Source of the DNA: Trichuris trichiura | Lineage: Eukaryota > Nematoda > Enoplea > Trichinellida > Trichuridae | Direction of reading: 5' to 3' | Length of the DNA: 64,000 nt | NCBI GenBank assembly: GCA_037903355.1 | Contig: JBAJFE010000023.1 | Coordinates: 1-64,000, forward strand | Shown: in pieces, positions 24,501 through 35,650 of the stretch | How the letters are laid out: each line of letters starts with the position of its first letter | Position numbering within the stretch: the stretch's first letter is position 1 | Notes under the pieces: model-generated | Database searches by the model: none | What the model was told of the DNA's origin: nothing | Seen by the model: the letters and a program-made list of their open reading frames with translations, nothing else | Translations under genes and position numbers: made by a program

Positions 24501-27500
24501 TTCTATACACCGAGTGCATTTGCACGAACTACTTTAACTAGTTGATATTACGTCACTATACTTATGCATGGAAATATCCTGCTTTTTGGAAGCTCCCTGG
24601 AGAAACCGGAAGCTGGAATTATGAAAACATTTTCTTTTTTGATACTTCGTACAGTAGGTGAACGGAAAGCAACTAGCAGAATGATGAAAAATACTCATTG
24701 GCCGTCTGCTGCAGGCCGAAAAAGTCTTGTGTCTACAAGAGGGTTGTAGAAGCGCTGAAGCTTTCGTACGGAATGGGAACGGAAACGCTAAGCAAAAACC
24801 AGCCTGTTTTTCTTCGCGATCCCTCCATCAGAAACGAAACGGAAAGTAGCGGCAGAAAGCTACTTCTACCCGGTGCTAGCTTTTAAACAGGTCTGTTGGA
24901 TCCCGTATGAGTCTTAGAAGCTATTACATCTCGTGATGGCGAGCTTTGACTAAAGTTTTTTAGGGAGTGCGAATTGAAATGCCGACTGATAAGAAGCCTG
25001 TTTTTCTGCGCGATGCGTTCATTTGATAGCAAAAAGAAGTGAATGCTGAGAAACGTGTTTCTGCATGATTCTTGCTTTTGAACGGCCTTTCGGGGTCGGG
25101 TAGAGACATTGGAAGTTATAGGTTTTGTTTGTCGCGTTGTTCGACGAAAACCGTTCTTGTATGCCTTGTGCGCGCGTGGGCGAAGTAGTTTACGTAGCGA
25201 GTATTATGTTCCTGTGCTTATGGAGAGCAAGACTCGGATTTTTCGAGGTTCGTTTGAGCAGCGGGTGGCTGGAAATATAGAAAAGATATTTTTTTTATTC
25301 TTCATACCGTAATTGAAGGAAAAGCAGGTAGACATATTTTCAAAAATAATCGGCAGCCGTCCGACGCGCGTCGGAGAAGTACTTTATCTCCGAGACGGCT
25401 ACAGGAGAGCTAAAATGCTTCTGCTGAATGGGAAACGAAAGGCTCAGGAAGAGCGGCCTGCTTTTCTGCGCGATCGCTTTCTCTTTCGATGCGACATGGA
25501 AAGTAGCGCCAGAAACATAAACCTGCACCGTTCTAGCTTTCAGAAAGCTGTGGTGGATCCCGTACGAGTCTTCAAAACCATTATATCTCTTGACGGCGGT
25601 GATTGTTTAAAGTAGCTCTTCTAAAGCCTTGGGCACCTAAAGGACATAGTTTAACTGGCGAATAGTATGCGCCTATACTTACGCCGAGCCATACTCCTAG
25701 TTTTCAGTGGTCGAGTAATCAACGGAGAACCGAAAATATGAAAAACGTCTTTTTTTACATTCTTCATACAGTAGATGAACGAAAAGCAGGTAGAAGTAAA
25801 GTCAAAAATAATTATAGGCCGCACTCTGCGCGCCGGAGAGGTCTTTTGTCGGCAAGATGGCTACAGTGGCTCTCTAATGCTCCTGTGGAATGAGAACGGA
25901 AGTGCTGACCGCTAATGACGCTGTTTTTTTGGACGATGGTTTCATTTGAGACCAACCAGAGAGCAGTGGGCAGAAAACTACTCCTCAATCATTCTTTTTT
26001 TCCATAGCTACGTCAGGTCTTGTAAGAACTTTGGAAGCTATAGGTTTCGTTTGTTCCGGTGGTAGTGTTCGACGAAAGCCGCTCTTCTGTACATTCGGCG
26101 CGCATGGAGGAAGTACTTTAACTAGCGAATATTGTAGCACTCTACTTATGGAGAGCAATGTTGAGACTTTTTTCATCCCTCGTTTGGACAATCCGCAGCC
26201 GAAAATAAGAAATAGTTCCTTTTTCACATTCTTCCTACAGTAGCTGAACGAAACGCAGGTACTGATTTTTTCAACAAAACTCGCAGGCTGTCCGCTGCGC
26301 GCGGGATACCTCTTTCGTCTGTGAAAAGACCGTAGAACCGCTGTGATACTCCTGCGGAGTAGGAATGGGAACACCGAGGGAAATACACCCTGTTTTTGCT
26401 CGTGATGCCATCATCCGAGCAGAAATGGAAAGTATCGGCAGAAACCAAATCTTGCACCGTAGTAGCTTTTATACAGCTTTGTTGAGTCGTGTACGAGTCT
26501 TAGAAACTGTTAGATCTCCTCAGGGCGGTGTTTGACTGAAGTTGTTCTTCTATGCCCTGGGGGCACGTTAATGAAGTAGTTTAACTGCCGAGTATTATGC
26601 GCATATACTTACGCAGAGCCATATTCCTGTTTCTTGGAGCTCGTCCGTACAACGGAAAATCGGAAATATGAAAAAGTTCTCTTTTTACATTCTGCAAACT
26701 GTTGATGAATGAAACGCAGGTACCAGTATTTTTAAAAATACTAGTTAGCCGTCGCACGCGCGCCGGAAAGTTTTTTTGTCAGCGAGAGGGCTGTAGTAGC
26801 GCTGTACCTTTCCTGAGGAGTGGCATTTGATACGCGAACCGATAGCGAGTCTGTTCTTCTGCGCAAAGGCTTCATTTGAAGCGAAATCGAAAGGAGTGCT
26901 CAGAAACGTGCTCTTGCATCATCCTGGCTGTTAGATGCGTGCTCTGGGTCGGGTAGAGATTTTGGAAGCTAAAAGTTTCGTTTGTCGCGGTGTTCGACGA
27001 AAGGCGCTCTTCTATACACTGGCCGCGCGTTGGCGAAGAACTTCACGTAGCGAGTATTATGTTCGTATACTTATGGAGAGCATCATTCGGATTTTTCGAG
27101 CCACAGGAGGCTGGAAATCAGAGAAATTACGTTCTTCGTACAGTAGATGAACGAAAAGCAGGTACAACGTTTTTGAAAAATACTCATAGGCCTTCCTCTG
27201 CACGCCCGACTAGCGTTTTGTGGGCGAGAGCGCTTCAGTAGTGCAGTATCGGTTCTCCGTAATGGGTAGAAAAACGCAGAACTATAGTGAGCCTGGTTTC
27301 CCGCGCGATGGCTTCATATGAATTAAAATCTAACTCAGCCGGCATAAACGTAATCCTACATTATTCTGGCTTCCGGAAGCTACAGGTTTCGGTTGTGGCT
27401 GTGTTCGACTGAAAGCGCTCTTGTATAGCCTGGGCACGCATGGACGAAATAGCGAATATCATAACGCCATACCTATGAAGAGCATAATTCGGATTTTTCT

Positions 27501-27660
27501 GAGATCGTTTGAGCTTAGGGATGCTGGAGATAGGAAAAAAATTCTAGTTTTTGGATTAATGGTACAGTACTTAAAGGAAAAGCAGGTACCACTAATTTCA
27601 AAAATACAAATGACGTTTCCGGAGCGTGTGGACAAATTTTTGGTTTGCGAGAGGGTTCCC
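21510..27660 (+). repeat. Tandem array of ~460-bp units (about 13 copies)
   Basis: Equivalent points of successive units fall near 21668, 22130, 22591, 23050, 23514, 23970, 24433, 24890, 25083, 25545, 26008, 26472, 26931 and 27371. The spacing is thus 440-467 nt except for one 193-nt truncated unit. Recognition words in each unit are TACAGTAGATGAACGAAAAG, CGAATATTATG and GCGCGATAGCTTCAT. Units differ at roughly a quarter of positions by eye. Several contain a same-strand frame of up to 116 codons opening at ATGGC and closing at GCGGAATAG, but other units have stops or indels. From about 25.08 kb two unit types alternate. It is either diverged satellite DNA or a decayed coding array. Confidence 0.88.
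21668..22018 (+). other. 116-codon frame inside a 460-bp unit
   Basis: Best-preserved unit frame, starting ATGGCC and ending in P-A-E-stop. The matching frame in the unit at 22591-22941 has the same length and the same P-A-E-stop end. Frames at 22130, 23514, 25109 and 26031 keep the middle (TLTSEYY-like, then FEQRE-like, then VDERK-like words). No known domain, signal peptide or membrane segment. It may be a real short coding unit or the by-product of low stop density in this repeat. Confidence 0.25.
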
Positions 27661-27899
27661 GGAGGCTGCATGAAATTTTTTCACGCCAGAAAAACGTGCG
27701 CGAAACGGACACGTAAGGTCTTTTCACTTTTGCGTCAAAAGAAGGCACGTCAAACTGAGACGTCATATTTTAACTGTGCGCAAAGTTCTTTCATTTGGAA
27801 AAAAAGGTGTGTTTACCTTAACTTGAAAGGGTGCATATTGACTCCAGCTGAATGTGATAGTTGCGCGAAAAGTAAGCGAGTTAGTCTGACTTGAAAGGC

Positions 27900-28185
27900 T
27901 ATTTTGTCATCGTCGGGATAATTTTATGTATTTGCAGTTAAACCTGAAAAGTAACGCACGTAAACGGCATGACGTGGATTAATTATAGAAGAGAATGATA
28001 GATTTCTTGCAGTTTTAGATTTATAGTAAATGTTTTCGGAAGAGTGGGTATTGCGAATTGTTTTCCAGTTTCAAAAGTGCTCATCGTTTAAGCTCTCTTT
28101 AAACAGGTTGTAGTTGGCGGTGTATAAAAAGTATGAGTAGAGAAGCAAACAGATAAAGCGAACAACTGTGCTGTTTGCTCGAAAC
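27900..28185. other. Spacer after the array
   Basis: No gene or repeat recognised. Confidence 0.4.
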
Positions 28186-28535
28186 TTTAAGAATACAGTA
28201 AAATTGAGGTAAAGAAAAAACAAAAGAATAACGAAGGAAACGCAAACGTATACAGTTCATAGTGGCAAGTGGACAAAAATAAAGGCATGGAACAAGAAAG
28301 CCGTAGAAACCAGAATGATATAAAAGACGGAAAGGAAGCCCAGAAGACACCATGAGAAAGATAAGAAAGAAGAATAGAAAAAATGAAACGACGAAAAAGT
28401 ATTAAACAAGAAGGAAAGGAATAAGGTAGAAAAATGCGAATGAAGGGAAAGAAAAAAGTTAGTGAGGGAAAAAGACGGAAGAAAGCGGTAGAAAAGAAGG
28501 GAGAGAAGATTATCGAAGACAATTTCGTACCAACA
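28186..28535 (+). repeat. Polypurine-biased tract
   Basis: About 350 nt in which the + strand is overwhelmingly A and G (for example GAAAGATAAGAAAGAAGAAT), with the pyrimidine runs on the minus strand. The long minus-strand Ser/Phe/Leu-rich frames here are a composition effect. Such asymmetric DNA can form triplexes, but nothing more can be said. Confidence 0.6.
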
Positions 28536-29754
28536 TAGAGCATACCGCACTAATCACAAACTTCAACGGTTTTAAACAGAGTTTAAACGATGGCCAAATC
28601 AAAAAGTGGAAAATAATTGACATTTCAACAAACTTTCACTAGTTAATCCCCGCCTATAATGGACAGTTGTTAATATAAATCCTTTACGATAAAAACTCTT
28701 AAACCGTGATTCTATTTTCTTGTGAACATAACGTTTATGTAAAAGCACAACCTATATTCAGAGATGTAATTATTGTTTCTAATATTTTCTTATTAAGTTG
28801 AGATGTAGGGTTTATCGCTCCGTGTCAAAGGTCGTTTGAATCAACGTTAATGACGAGTAACAATCCGCCCTGAAAGTTCTACTTGGTAAGAAAAGATGAC
28901 AAAACAATACGTCGTATCTTTTTGTATAGTACATTAATGGAGTAATACTCGCAGTTATTTGGAAGTGTTTCATGTGTAATGTAATTTGCCCGGAAAAACC
29001 AGCCTAAATTTGTTTTTCTTTTTCAATGACGATTTATAGTTGCCCATGAACGCGACCGTTCACGAAATCTACCGCAACTTTGTTATTAACATTCCTAAGG
29101 ATAATAATTGACGTATACTCGTGAAAACGAATAATGTAGTTCCCCATTAGAGACGGAACATCAAAAAGTAAACTTGTTTTAAGAACAAAGCCTCTTTCAA
29201 TTCATTTATCAGATGCCATGGATTTTAATGTTGTACAATCCTGTATGCACTGCATTCAGTCTCTGTTCATCACACTTTTCTGCACTTTTTTAGAGTAAAT
29301 TTCAAATACTGTAGATTCTAATTGACGGAAAAGAGTATTATTTCTTCTTTTACATTTCCTGTCGCTTACTGAAGAAATTACACAACTTTTAAGTCAACGT
29401 TATTAGACTAAACATTTAGGAATTCGTCAAAATCATATCTTTTTAAAGGAATAATCATATTTCAAAACGTTCTTTGCTCCCAATGTTTATACAATCAGAG
29501 TAAATATGATCGTTCTTCAAGGTCAACGAAATAGGTTATCAGTTCATTATATCAGCCAGAGGGAACAAAATGTTTGAGCATTTGTTTGCTTTAATCGTAT
29601 AGTAGTCAGTGTTAATGTTTGCACTTGTAAGATGTACGTTAACCTCTTATACGCTGAAACGATAAAATTGTATACTTACAAGCAATGTGTCAATAGTAAG
29701 TGGGTTATTGAAACGACCTTTTATCAGGTCAATCAGTGATTTGCATACCACTAA
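28536..29754. other. AT-rich gene-poor DNA
   Basis: No gene recognised. The segment at about 29447-29580 shares AGGAATAATnATATTTCA, then TTCTTTGCTCCCA, with 16419-16520 on the same strand, marking a dispersed repeat. Confidence 0.4.
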
Positions 29755-30470
29755 AGTATTGTGGCCGAGACTCAGACGCTCAAAATCAGTGTTCGCTCGT
29801 TCCGACTCGCGGAGCAGTTGCTCCTATGCGACTACTGCTGATCGCTGCTCGTTGATTCCAGTGGTAAATGCTGCCGGTTGGAGGATCCATTTGGAAAAGA
29901 CGATTCGCTGGACAGGATGCCGGTGCCATATGGAAATGATCGATAGAAATGAAGAATTCTTCAAAAGATGGTGAGTCTTTTAGTCTTAAAGACGGTTCAT
30001 TTTTTCAACTTTTAGAGATTTGCTGATGATCAATTGAAAGGAAATGAGCATTCGAAATTGGCGAAAAGGATCGAGCAGAGAAAATTCTCCAAACAGCGGA
30101 TCGTAGATAAAATGGAGGAAAGAAGAGGACAAAAGAAAGGAAGGACGACCGGTCAAAACGCGACGACAATTGGAAACAGCGAATCGTAAAATCGACCAAA
30201 AAAGAGGATGAAAAAAAGCGAAGGACGACAACTCAAAACGGGACGACAATTTGAAAGCGGAGGACGAAATAGCGCCCAAAAGGAAGTCTCATCGTGTCGC
30301 TTGTCACACGCCACGGAAAAGACGCTCGACAGTTCGCTCACACTGTTTTTTAAAGTAAGAAATTTCTCGTTTTTTGCTTATGTTGATTTTTGCAATATTT
30401 TAGGACGAAATAAGAAAACAGCTGGAAGAAAAGATTTGGAAATTTTGAGTCGCTGTTCGTCTGTCTGGTT
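29755..30470 (+). pseudogene. Remnant of an unrecognised spliced gene
   Basis: A stretch from 29761 reads as protein-like sequence (AEQLLLCDYC; then LEDPFGKDDSLDRMPVPYG) but has three in-frame stops. It ends at a good donor (AAAAGATG/GTGAGT near 29971). An acceptor near 30016 leads, in matching phase, into a Lys/Arg/Glu-rich open run of 58 codons. Further on, a donor near 30357 and an acceptor near 30402 join another Lys/Glu-rich frame in phase, ending EEKIWKF-stop. Frame changes within the middle exon, and two ~46-nt near-copies 71 nt apart (from about 30150 and 30221), suggest decay. Family not recognised. Confidence 0.35.
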
Positions 30471-31285
30471 AATCAGTCAAAAGATCCAATATTATCGTAC
30501 CCGTGGCAGACAGGACTCGCTGGTTTTGTATTGTTCGTCTTCTGCTGACGTCAAGTGGCAATAAAATTTTTTAGAGTCGACCGATGGCCGTCTGTTTCCT
30601 AAGCGCATTTCAAAGACGAAGACACTTCTGTGGAGAAGAAATGGATTGGTCTTCAACTTCAACACATATCATTGCTGAGATTTTTCTCAGCAACTCATTT
30701 CATTCCTTCATCATCTCTGACGGAGCAGATCATATCCTGGTGTTGGGTATGAGTCTCTCTGTTTTCTGATGTGATTTTTTCACATCTCGAATTTTTTGTG
30801 ATACTTCGCTCTTCAGCATCGTCTCCTGTTCGAAGACATGGTCTGGTATCATCTTATGGATCGCGCTCTCAGCTCGTCGCGATCATCATTCTCTCATTTT
30901 GTCTCATATCCTCTCTCCTCTGAGCTGATGAGCTGTTTCTCTCATCATGTTCAGTTCTTCTCACTCAGTCTTTCATTCTTAGTCTCTCTCTCTCTCTCCT
31001 GGTTCATTTTCTGGGAGGGGGGTTGTCTTCGGCCAGGTTCTTTCGGTCCGATTGGTGGATCCGAGTCCTGGTATTAGCACGGATCGGGAATCCGCTCCTG
31101 TATTCGAGTGTATTATGCCGGCATCCGGCGGGTTTTTTAAGTCTTTGTTTACTTAGTGGTTTTTTTGAGCAACCTTCTTCCCCCTGGTGTGATTTTTTTG
31201 ATCACGTGGTTCCTTCCCCATTACCACGTTTCGAGTGACATTGCGAGTGACAACCTCTCATGCGGTTATTTCTGAGATGGATGGA
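30471..31285. other. Non-coding, pyrimidine-rich DNA
   Basis: Includes a (CT)n run at 30983-30999 and frames rich in Ser, Phe and Leu that reflect composition. No gene recognised. Confidence 0.4.
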
Positions 31286-31289
31286 TGAG

Positions 31290-31880
31290 TCATACCCCCT
31301 CATGCGATCACTCTGACATGCAAATTTTGGGAGTACCCCCTCATGCACTGATTGTGACATGCATTTTTGGGGGTACTCCCCTCATGCAGTGATTTTGACA
31401 TGCAGATTAGAGTATTTCCCCCATGCGATGATTTTGACATGCAATTTTGAGGGTACCCTCCGCAGGCGATGACTTTGACATGCAATTTTGAGGGTACCCT
31501 CCGCATGCGATCATTCTGACATGCACATTTTGGGAGTACCCCCTCATGCACTGATTTTGACATGCAGTTTTGGGGGTACTCCCCTCATGCACTGATTTTG
31601 ACATGCAGATTAGAGTATTTCCCCCATGCGATGATTTTGACAGGCAATTTTGAGGGTACCCTCCGCATGCGATGATTTTGACATGCAATTTTGACGATAT
31701 CCCCTCATGCTGTGATTCTGACATGCGGTTTTGAGAGTACCCTCCGCATGCGATTATTTTGACATGATGCAGAAGGGGTACTCTCGCATGCGATGACTTT
31801 GACAAGCGGTTCGAGAGTACCCCTTGATGCAATGACTTCGACATGCATTTTTAGTGATCTCCAGCATGCAATGTGTTGGA
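31290..31880 (+). repeat. ~41-bp satellite with five-unit higher-order period
   Basis: About 14 units built on CATGCGATGATTTTGACATG followed by CAATTTTGAGGGTACCCTC or variants. Unit length is 39-42 nt. Variant units recur in the same order after about 204 nt (five units): TTTTGGGAGTACCCC, TTTTTGGGGGTACTCCCC, GATTAGAGTATTTCCCC, then two GAGGGTACCCTCCG units. Copies degenerate to the right, and CATGC words remain frequent to about 32.1 kb. Confidence 0.88.
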
Positions 31881-33797
31881 TGCTACTATTTGTGTGACAT
31901 CCTCATGATATGATTTTATGGACTTGCACAGTGACTCCTTTTCATGCAATGACTATGTTAGCGATGACAATTTTCTCGCTGGATTATCATACTGTCAGCA
32001 TGCTCCTTTCATGCAAGAATATTTACGCTTCTAGGAGATATACCCTCTACGTGAAGGCAACATGCCAGTGCCAGAACATCCATCAGCACAGGGGTTATAC
32101 ACTCCATGCCAATCTAACATGTATGCTTCAATTCCAATCATACATCTAGGAATCATACCCATTACTAGACCGCTGTACGTTATAGGACTCCATTAGATAT
32201 TTTAGACCCATGGGAGCAACATTCATACTTCGCATGCAGGTATATAGGTACCAGAGGAATGGTATGGCTCCACGGGTTACAAGCAAGTGGTACAACTCCT
32301 AATGTCAGGTGTTGTACCTTTTAAGAATAGGCAACATGCGGTCCATTTCCATCAGAGAAGGTACAGTATATTATCCCCATTTCAGAGCAGAATATGTTTC
32401 ATGAAGGTCCATAGGTCAGTGCGAGGATGGCAGAAGTTGCCAAAATTGGTGTGGATGTCTTGTGGTTTTAAACTTTCTTTTATTTTCAACTGCTCTGTAC
32501 ATTTCAAGTCCGTCGCATGTTGTCCTGTCGCGCTTGTCGTTGATCTTGAGACTTTCTTGTTGTCTTTGTGACAGTAGTCCTTCCATTCTTATGCTTGTCC
32601 CTGCTGCTTTCATCCGCTAGCATTGCGTTATCTTGCTTGAGCTCTTCAATTACCATTGAATTGTTTTTTAACTTTTCAATTCATGACCTTTCCATTTGCT
32701 TCTTTCGACACAACTTGCACTTTTTATCCTTTCTCAAAATAATCTCTGCTGCTCACAATTGGCCAACCGAGTTTGCATACAGTTCACATATTTTTTGTCA
32801 TAACCTTTGCTCCGATTGTGCCAAATGAGCGGTCATTTTCGGACTTTGCTTTCCTTGTAATCGCGTCCCTGACAAACGATTTGTGGATTGTGTCTTTGTG
32901 AACATATAGCACCATTTGTTAACCATTGCAGATAATTTTAACCATTGTAAACTTCGCAACTTCTACACCGTACCTCCTCTAATGAAAACCTACAAGCCCA
33001 TAACCACAATCCAACGGTCAAACGTGAGAACAATACTATCCCATGCATTTAAAATTATATACATGCCCAAGTTATACCTTTCATGCTAGGCAGCAGACCT
33101 GTACAAAGAATCCAGGTTGCAATAAAATGTATGTACATGTTAGACGAGCACAATGCGACACATCTAAACCTATATCATGCCATGATGTAATACATGAGGA
33201 TGTCACACAAATAGATATATGAGATCACTGTCATGCAATTAATCCATGTGTGAGACTTCAATGTTATTAACACACCCGGCATGCAAACATCAATTCTTAC
33301 CAATGGAACAGAATGTCGTGTAGTTCTTCTTATAGGTTCTGGCTTCTGGCTGAAACTGAATGCCCTACCAACGTATGGATGGGCGGTTATTAGTTCAAAA
33401 CGAGACAAAACTTTGCCAAGTCATCGAGAACAATCCGCACTGCTTTGGGTAGATTTTACTTTGGCACTTCACCCGAAGGACCTCCCAAAAATTCTTTATT
33501 TCATTATCCAATTCAGCATGCAAAACATAGAATGCAATAGTATCACAATGAAATACACTACAACAACTGCAATGTTGTTTTAGCCTAAAAATAATTCATT
33601 ATCTATCCGTGCAACAAAAGCTATTGTTTTGTAACAATTTAAAAGACAGCTTACCGCAAACTATGCCTTTATCACACCCAATATATGTGAGCAGTAGAAA
33701 TGCCAAACTTGTCTCAGCTGACGATCGGTCTTTTTCAAATGGTACTTACCAAATCATCGTCAACTGATTCATTTCTTTGTGTCCATTGTGGTAAATT
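31881..33797. other. Non-coding DNA with scattered CATGC words
   Basis: No gene recognised. Words such as TTCATGCAA suggest decayed satellite to about 32.1 kb. A phase-breaking exon-like stretch near 33648-33717 (minus strand, between GTAAG- and CAG-like ends) may belong to the minus-strand gene candidate just downstream. Confidence 0.35.
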
Positions 33798-34289
33798 CTA
33801 ACACCTTGAATTCATGCTAGATTTTATCAGCTTTTTACTCATCGCTTCCTTTGCCATCAGCAATTTCCGTTCACTTTCTCTAAAACGTCTGTTTGTCAAC
33901 TCTAATTCACCATGACAGAACTAATTAACTTATATACTTACCAATGTAGAAGGACTATGACAATGATGATCATACCAATGATATACCACTGTCCATATGA
34001 TATTATTAATCACAGTTTCAAGACGACCTAACATTATGCAAATCAGCAGCAGCTACTAACGGCCGTTATCTGACCTCTGATGTAACAAAGATAAGGCAAA
34101 ACGCTTACTTTAGCCTGGTCAATGAACGATTTGACCTGACTTTCCTGTTTACATTCCATCCGAGTAGCTTCTTCGATGCAAACTAATAGACTTCTTTGGT
34201 CTATTACTTTTCCTTTCTGTTTGAACAGCGAATTTGACCTGTTTTCATTGTTTACAAATGTTCGCTTCAGTTCCCTCCGGCAAGATTAT
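33798..34289 (-). CDS. 3' end of an unrecognised gene made of short exons
   Basis: Four minus-strand exons join in consistent phase to a stop: 34289-34256, 34200-34109, 34052-33942 and 33899-33798 (113 codons including the TAG at 33798-33800). The introns are 55, 56 and 42 nt, the same size class as in the confident genes, and donors are mainly GTAAG or GTAAA. The second exon reads RSLLVCIEEATRMECKQ..SFIDQAK. The third has a hydrophobic start (LLLICIMLG) and IIWTVVYHWYDHH. The last is basic (RESERKLLMAKEAMSKK). No family is recognised. The 5' end is unclear: exon-like pieces at 34339-34381, 34432-34487, 34527-34600 and 34633-34691 do not chain in phase, so the start may be the Met in the second exon, or the gene may be damaged. 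Confidence 0.4.
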
Positions 34290-34599
34290 CTGAAACTTTA
34301 CTTTTAGTTTACTCAAAACGAAAAAATTTTTCATTCTTACCTTTTATGATGCGTCATTTTTCCATTTGGATTTGTTTCCAATCCTGAAATACACTTACTA
34401 CACAATATGAACGTTTCTTACCAAATCCATTTAGGAGGAAGCAATTTCTTTTTAACATGTTGTGACCATTCCTTCGTTTCATAATGCTAAACTGAAACAA
34501 TAACGTTTCAAATTTATCGTTCATACCTATTCGTTTCTTTTTGACTTCTTTTCGCTATCCATTTAGTTATTCTGGCGTATGCGAGAGCAACAAACATTT

Positions 34600-35013
34600 C
34601 ACCTGCAAATGAAATTTTTTAAATTCAACTTACCTTGTCTACAACAATTGCTAGACAGGCCAACGTCTCCAAAATGTCGGTTGCTGTTAACCTGAAAGCG
34701 ACTATTAAATTTCATTTGCATTAGAATCAAACGTAAAGAGCTCAAGGTTTTTCCGGCTGTAAGTGCATTTTGCCGTCAACCTATACTCTTTTTCCGGATA
34801 TGCCACCGGCTGAGAGATCACACTTTTATAGAACAATTCAAATTTTTTATTTGTAACAAATTGCACTTTCGAACAAAGGGAAAAGCGAAACTTTTGAGGG
34901 AAATCAATTCCGAAAGGAGCAAACGAAAATACGACAACGGTATAATACTTCGATACGACAACACAAGTATTCTCAATCTCAAACCCACTATTATTGTCTC
35001 TCCTACCCGACAA
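34600..35013 (-). CDS. Possible small minus-strand gene, unrecognised
   Basis: An open stretch from about 35013 down to 34732 can be joined, across a 41-nt GT..AG interval, to 34691-34633 in frame (LTATDILETLACLAIVV). It then soon meets a stop after the next 33-nt intron. No ATG begins the frame cleanly. Could be an upstream part of the gene to its left, or chance. Confidence 0.2.
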
Positions 35014-35376
35014 ATGGGAAGGTCAGCGGGAGCTCAGAAGGGAAAACTGATGGATACCACAAGCTGAAACCTCTCCCGCGCATACTCACTTACTGCCTTA
35101 CCTATTTTCCCGTCAGGAAGTTGTCACCCTTCAAGAACCTACGCTGTCCAGCTCCAGGGTCATTTTCGCGCACACAGACCGGAACAGGACATCACTTCCT
35201 ACCACATCCCGCTACTTATTCCCACTACCTTGTTTTCTACATGGGGGTTCGTCGCCGCGGTCTTTGCACTCAGTTCAGTGTCCACTGTCCAGCGCCCATT
35301 GACTATTGTCCGCTTTCCAGGTCCACTGTTCCTACTTCTCACACTGGGGACGCACGGCAGTCGACATGCGTCAGAC

Positions 35377-35500
35377 GGCACTCGACATGCTGCTCACGAC
35401 ATACTACATGCTACTCACGACACACGACATGCGACTCACGACATACGACATGCGACAGACGACACACGACATGCGACAGACGACACACGACATGCGACTG
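35377..35500 (+). repeat. 21-bp minisatellite
   Basis: About six to seven units of CGACACACGACATGCGACAGA with variants (ACTCA for ACAGA; ATA for ACA). Because 21 is a multiple of three, all frames stay open and give heptad-repetitive peptides; there is no evidence that these are expressed. A tail of ACATGTGACATGC words follows to about 35550. Confidence 0.8.
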
Positions 35501-35606
35501 TCACATGTGACATGCGGCACATGTGACAAATGACAAGCGTGACATGTGACATGCAGATGATGCAATATTGTCGTTGTTTACTAATCTCAACGGATAGCGC
35601 CTCACC

Positions 35607-35650
35607 CCCGCCACCCCCCTTTTTTTTTTTTGGGGGGGGCGGGGGGGCAG
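35607..35650. repeat. Poly-C / poly-T / poly-G hairpin
   Basis: CCCCCGCCACCCCCC, then eleven T, then GGGGGGGGCGGGGGGG: a near-perfect GC-rich inverted repeat with a T loop. It could fold into a very stable hairpin or a G-quadruplex/i-motif pair. An assembly artefact at a difficult site is possible. Confidence 0.65.

Noticed and set aside
28187..28550. Three overlapping minus-strand frames of 84-118 codons, Ser/Phe/Leu-rich, membrane-protein-like
   Set aside because: They arise from the polypurine tract read on the other strand; three overlapping frames being open at once indicates composition, not coding.
31300..31844. Minus-strand frames of 87 and 145 codons with repeated MSKS and CGGYPQN words
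   Set aside because: They are translations of the 41-bp satellite; several frames stay open because the units lack stops.
31290..31880. CRISPR-like array of short direct repeats
   Set aside because: Repeats and spacers are not distinct: the whole 41-nt unit is repeated, spacers are not unique, and the genome is eukaryotic.
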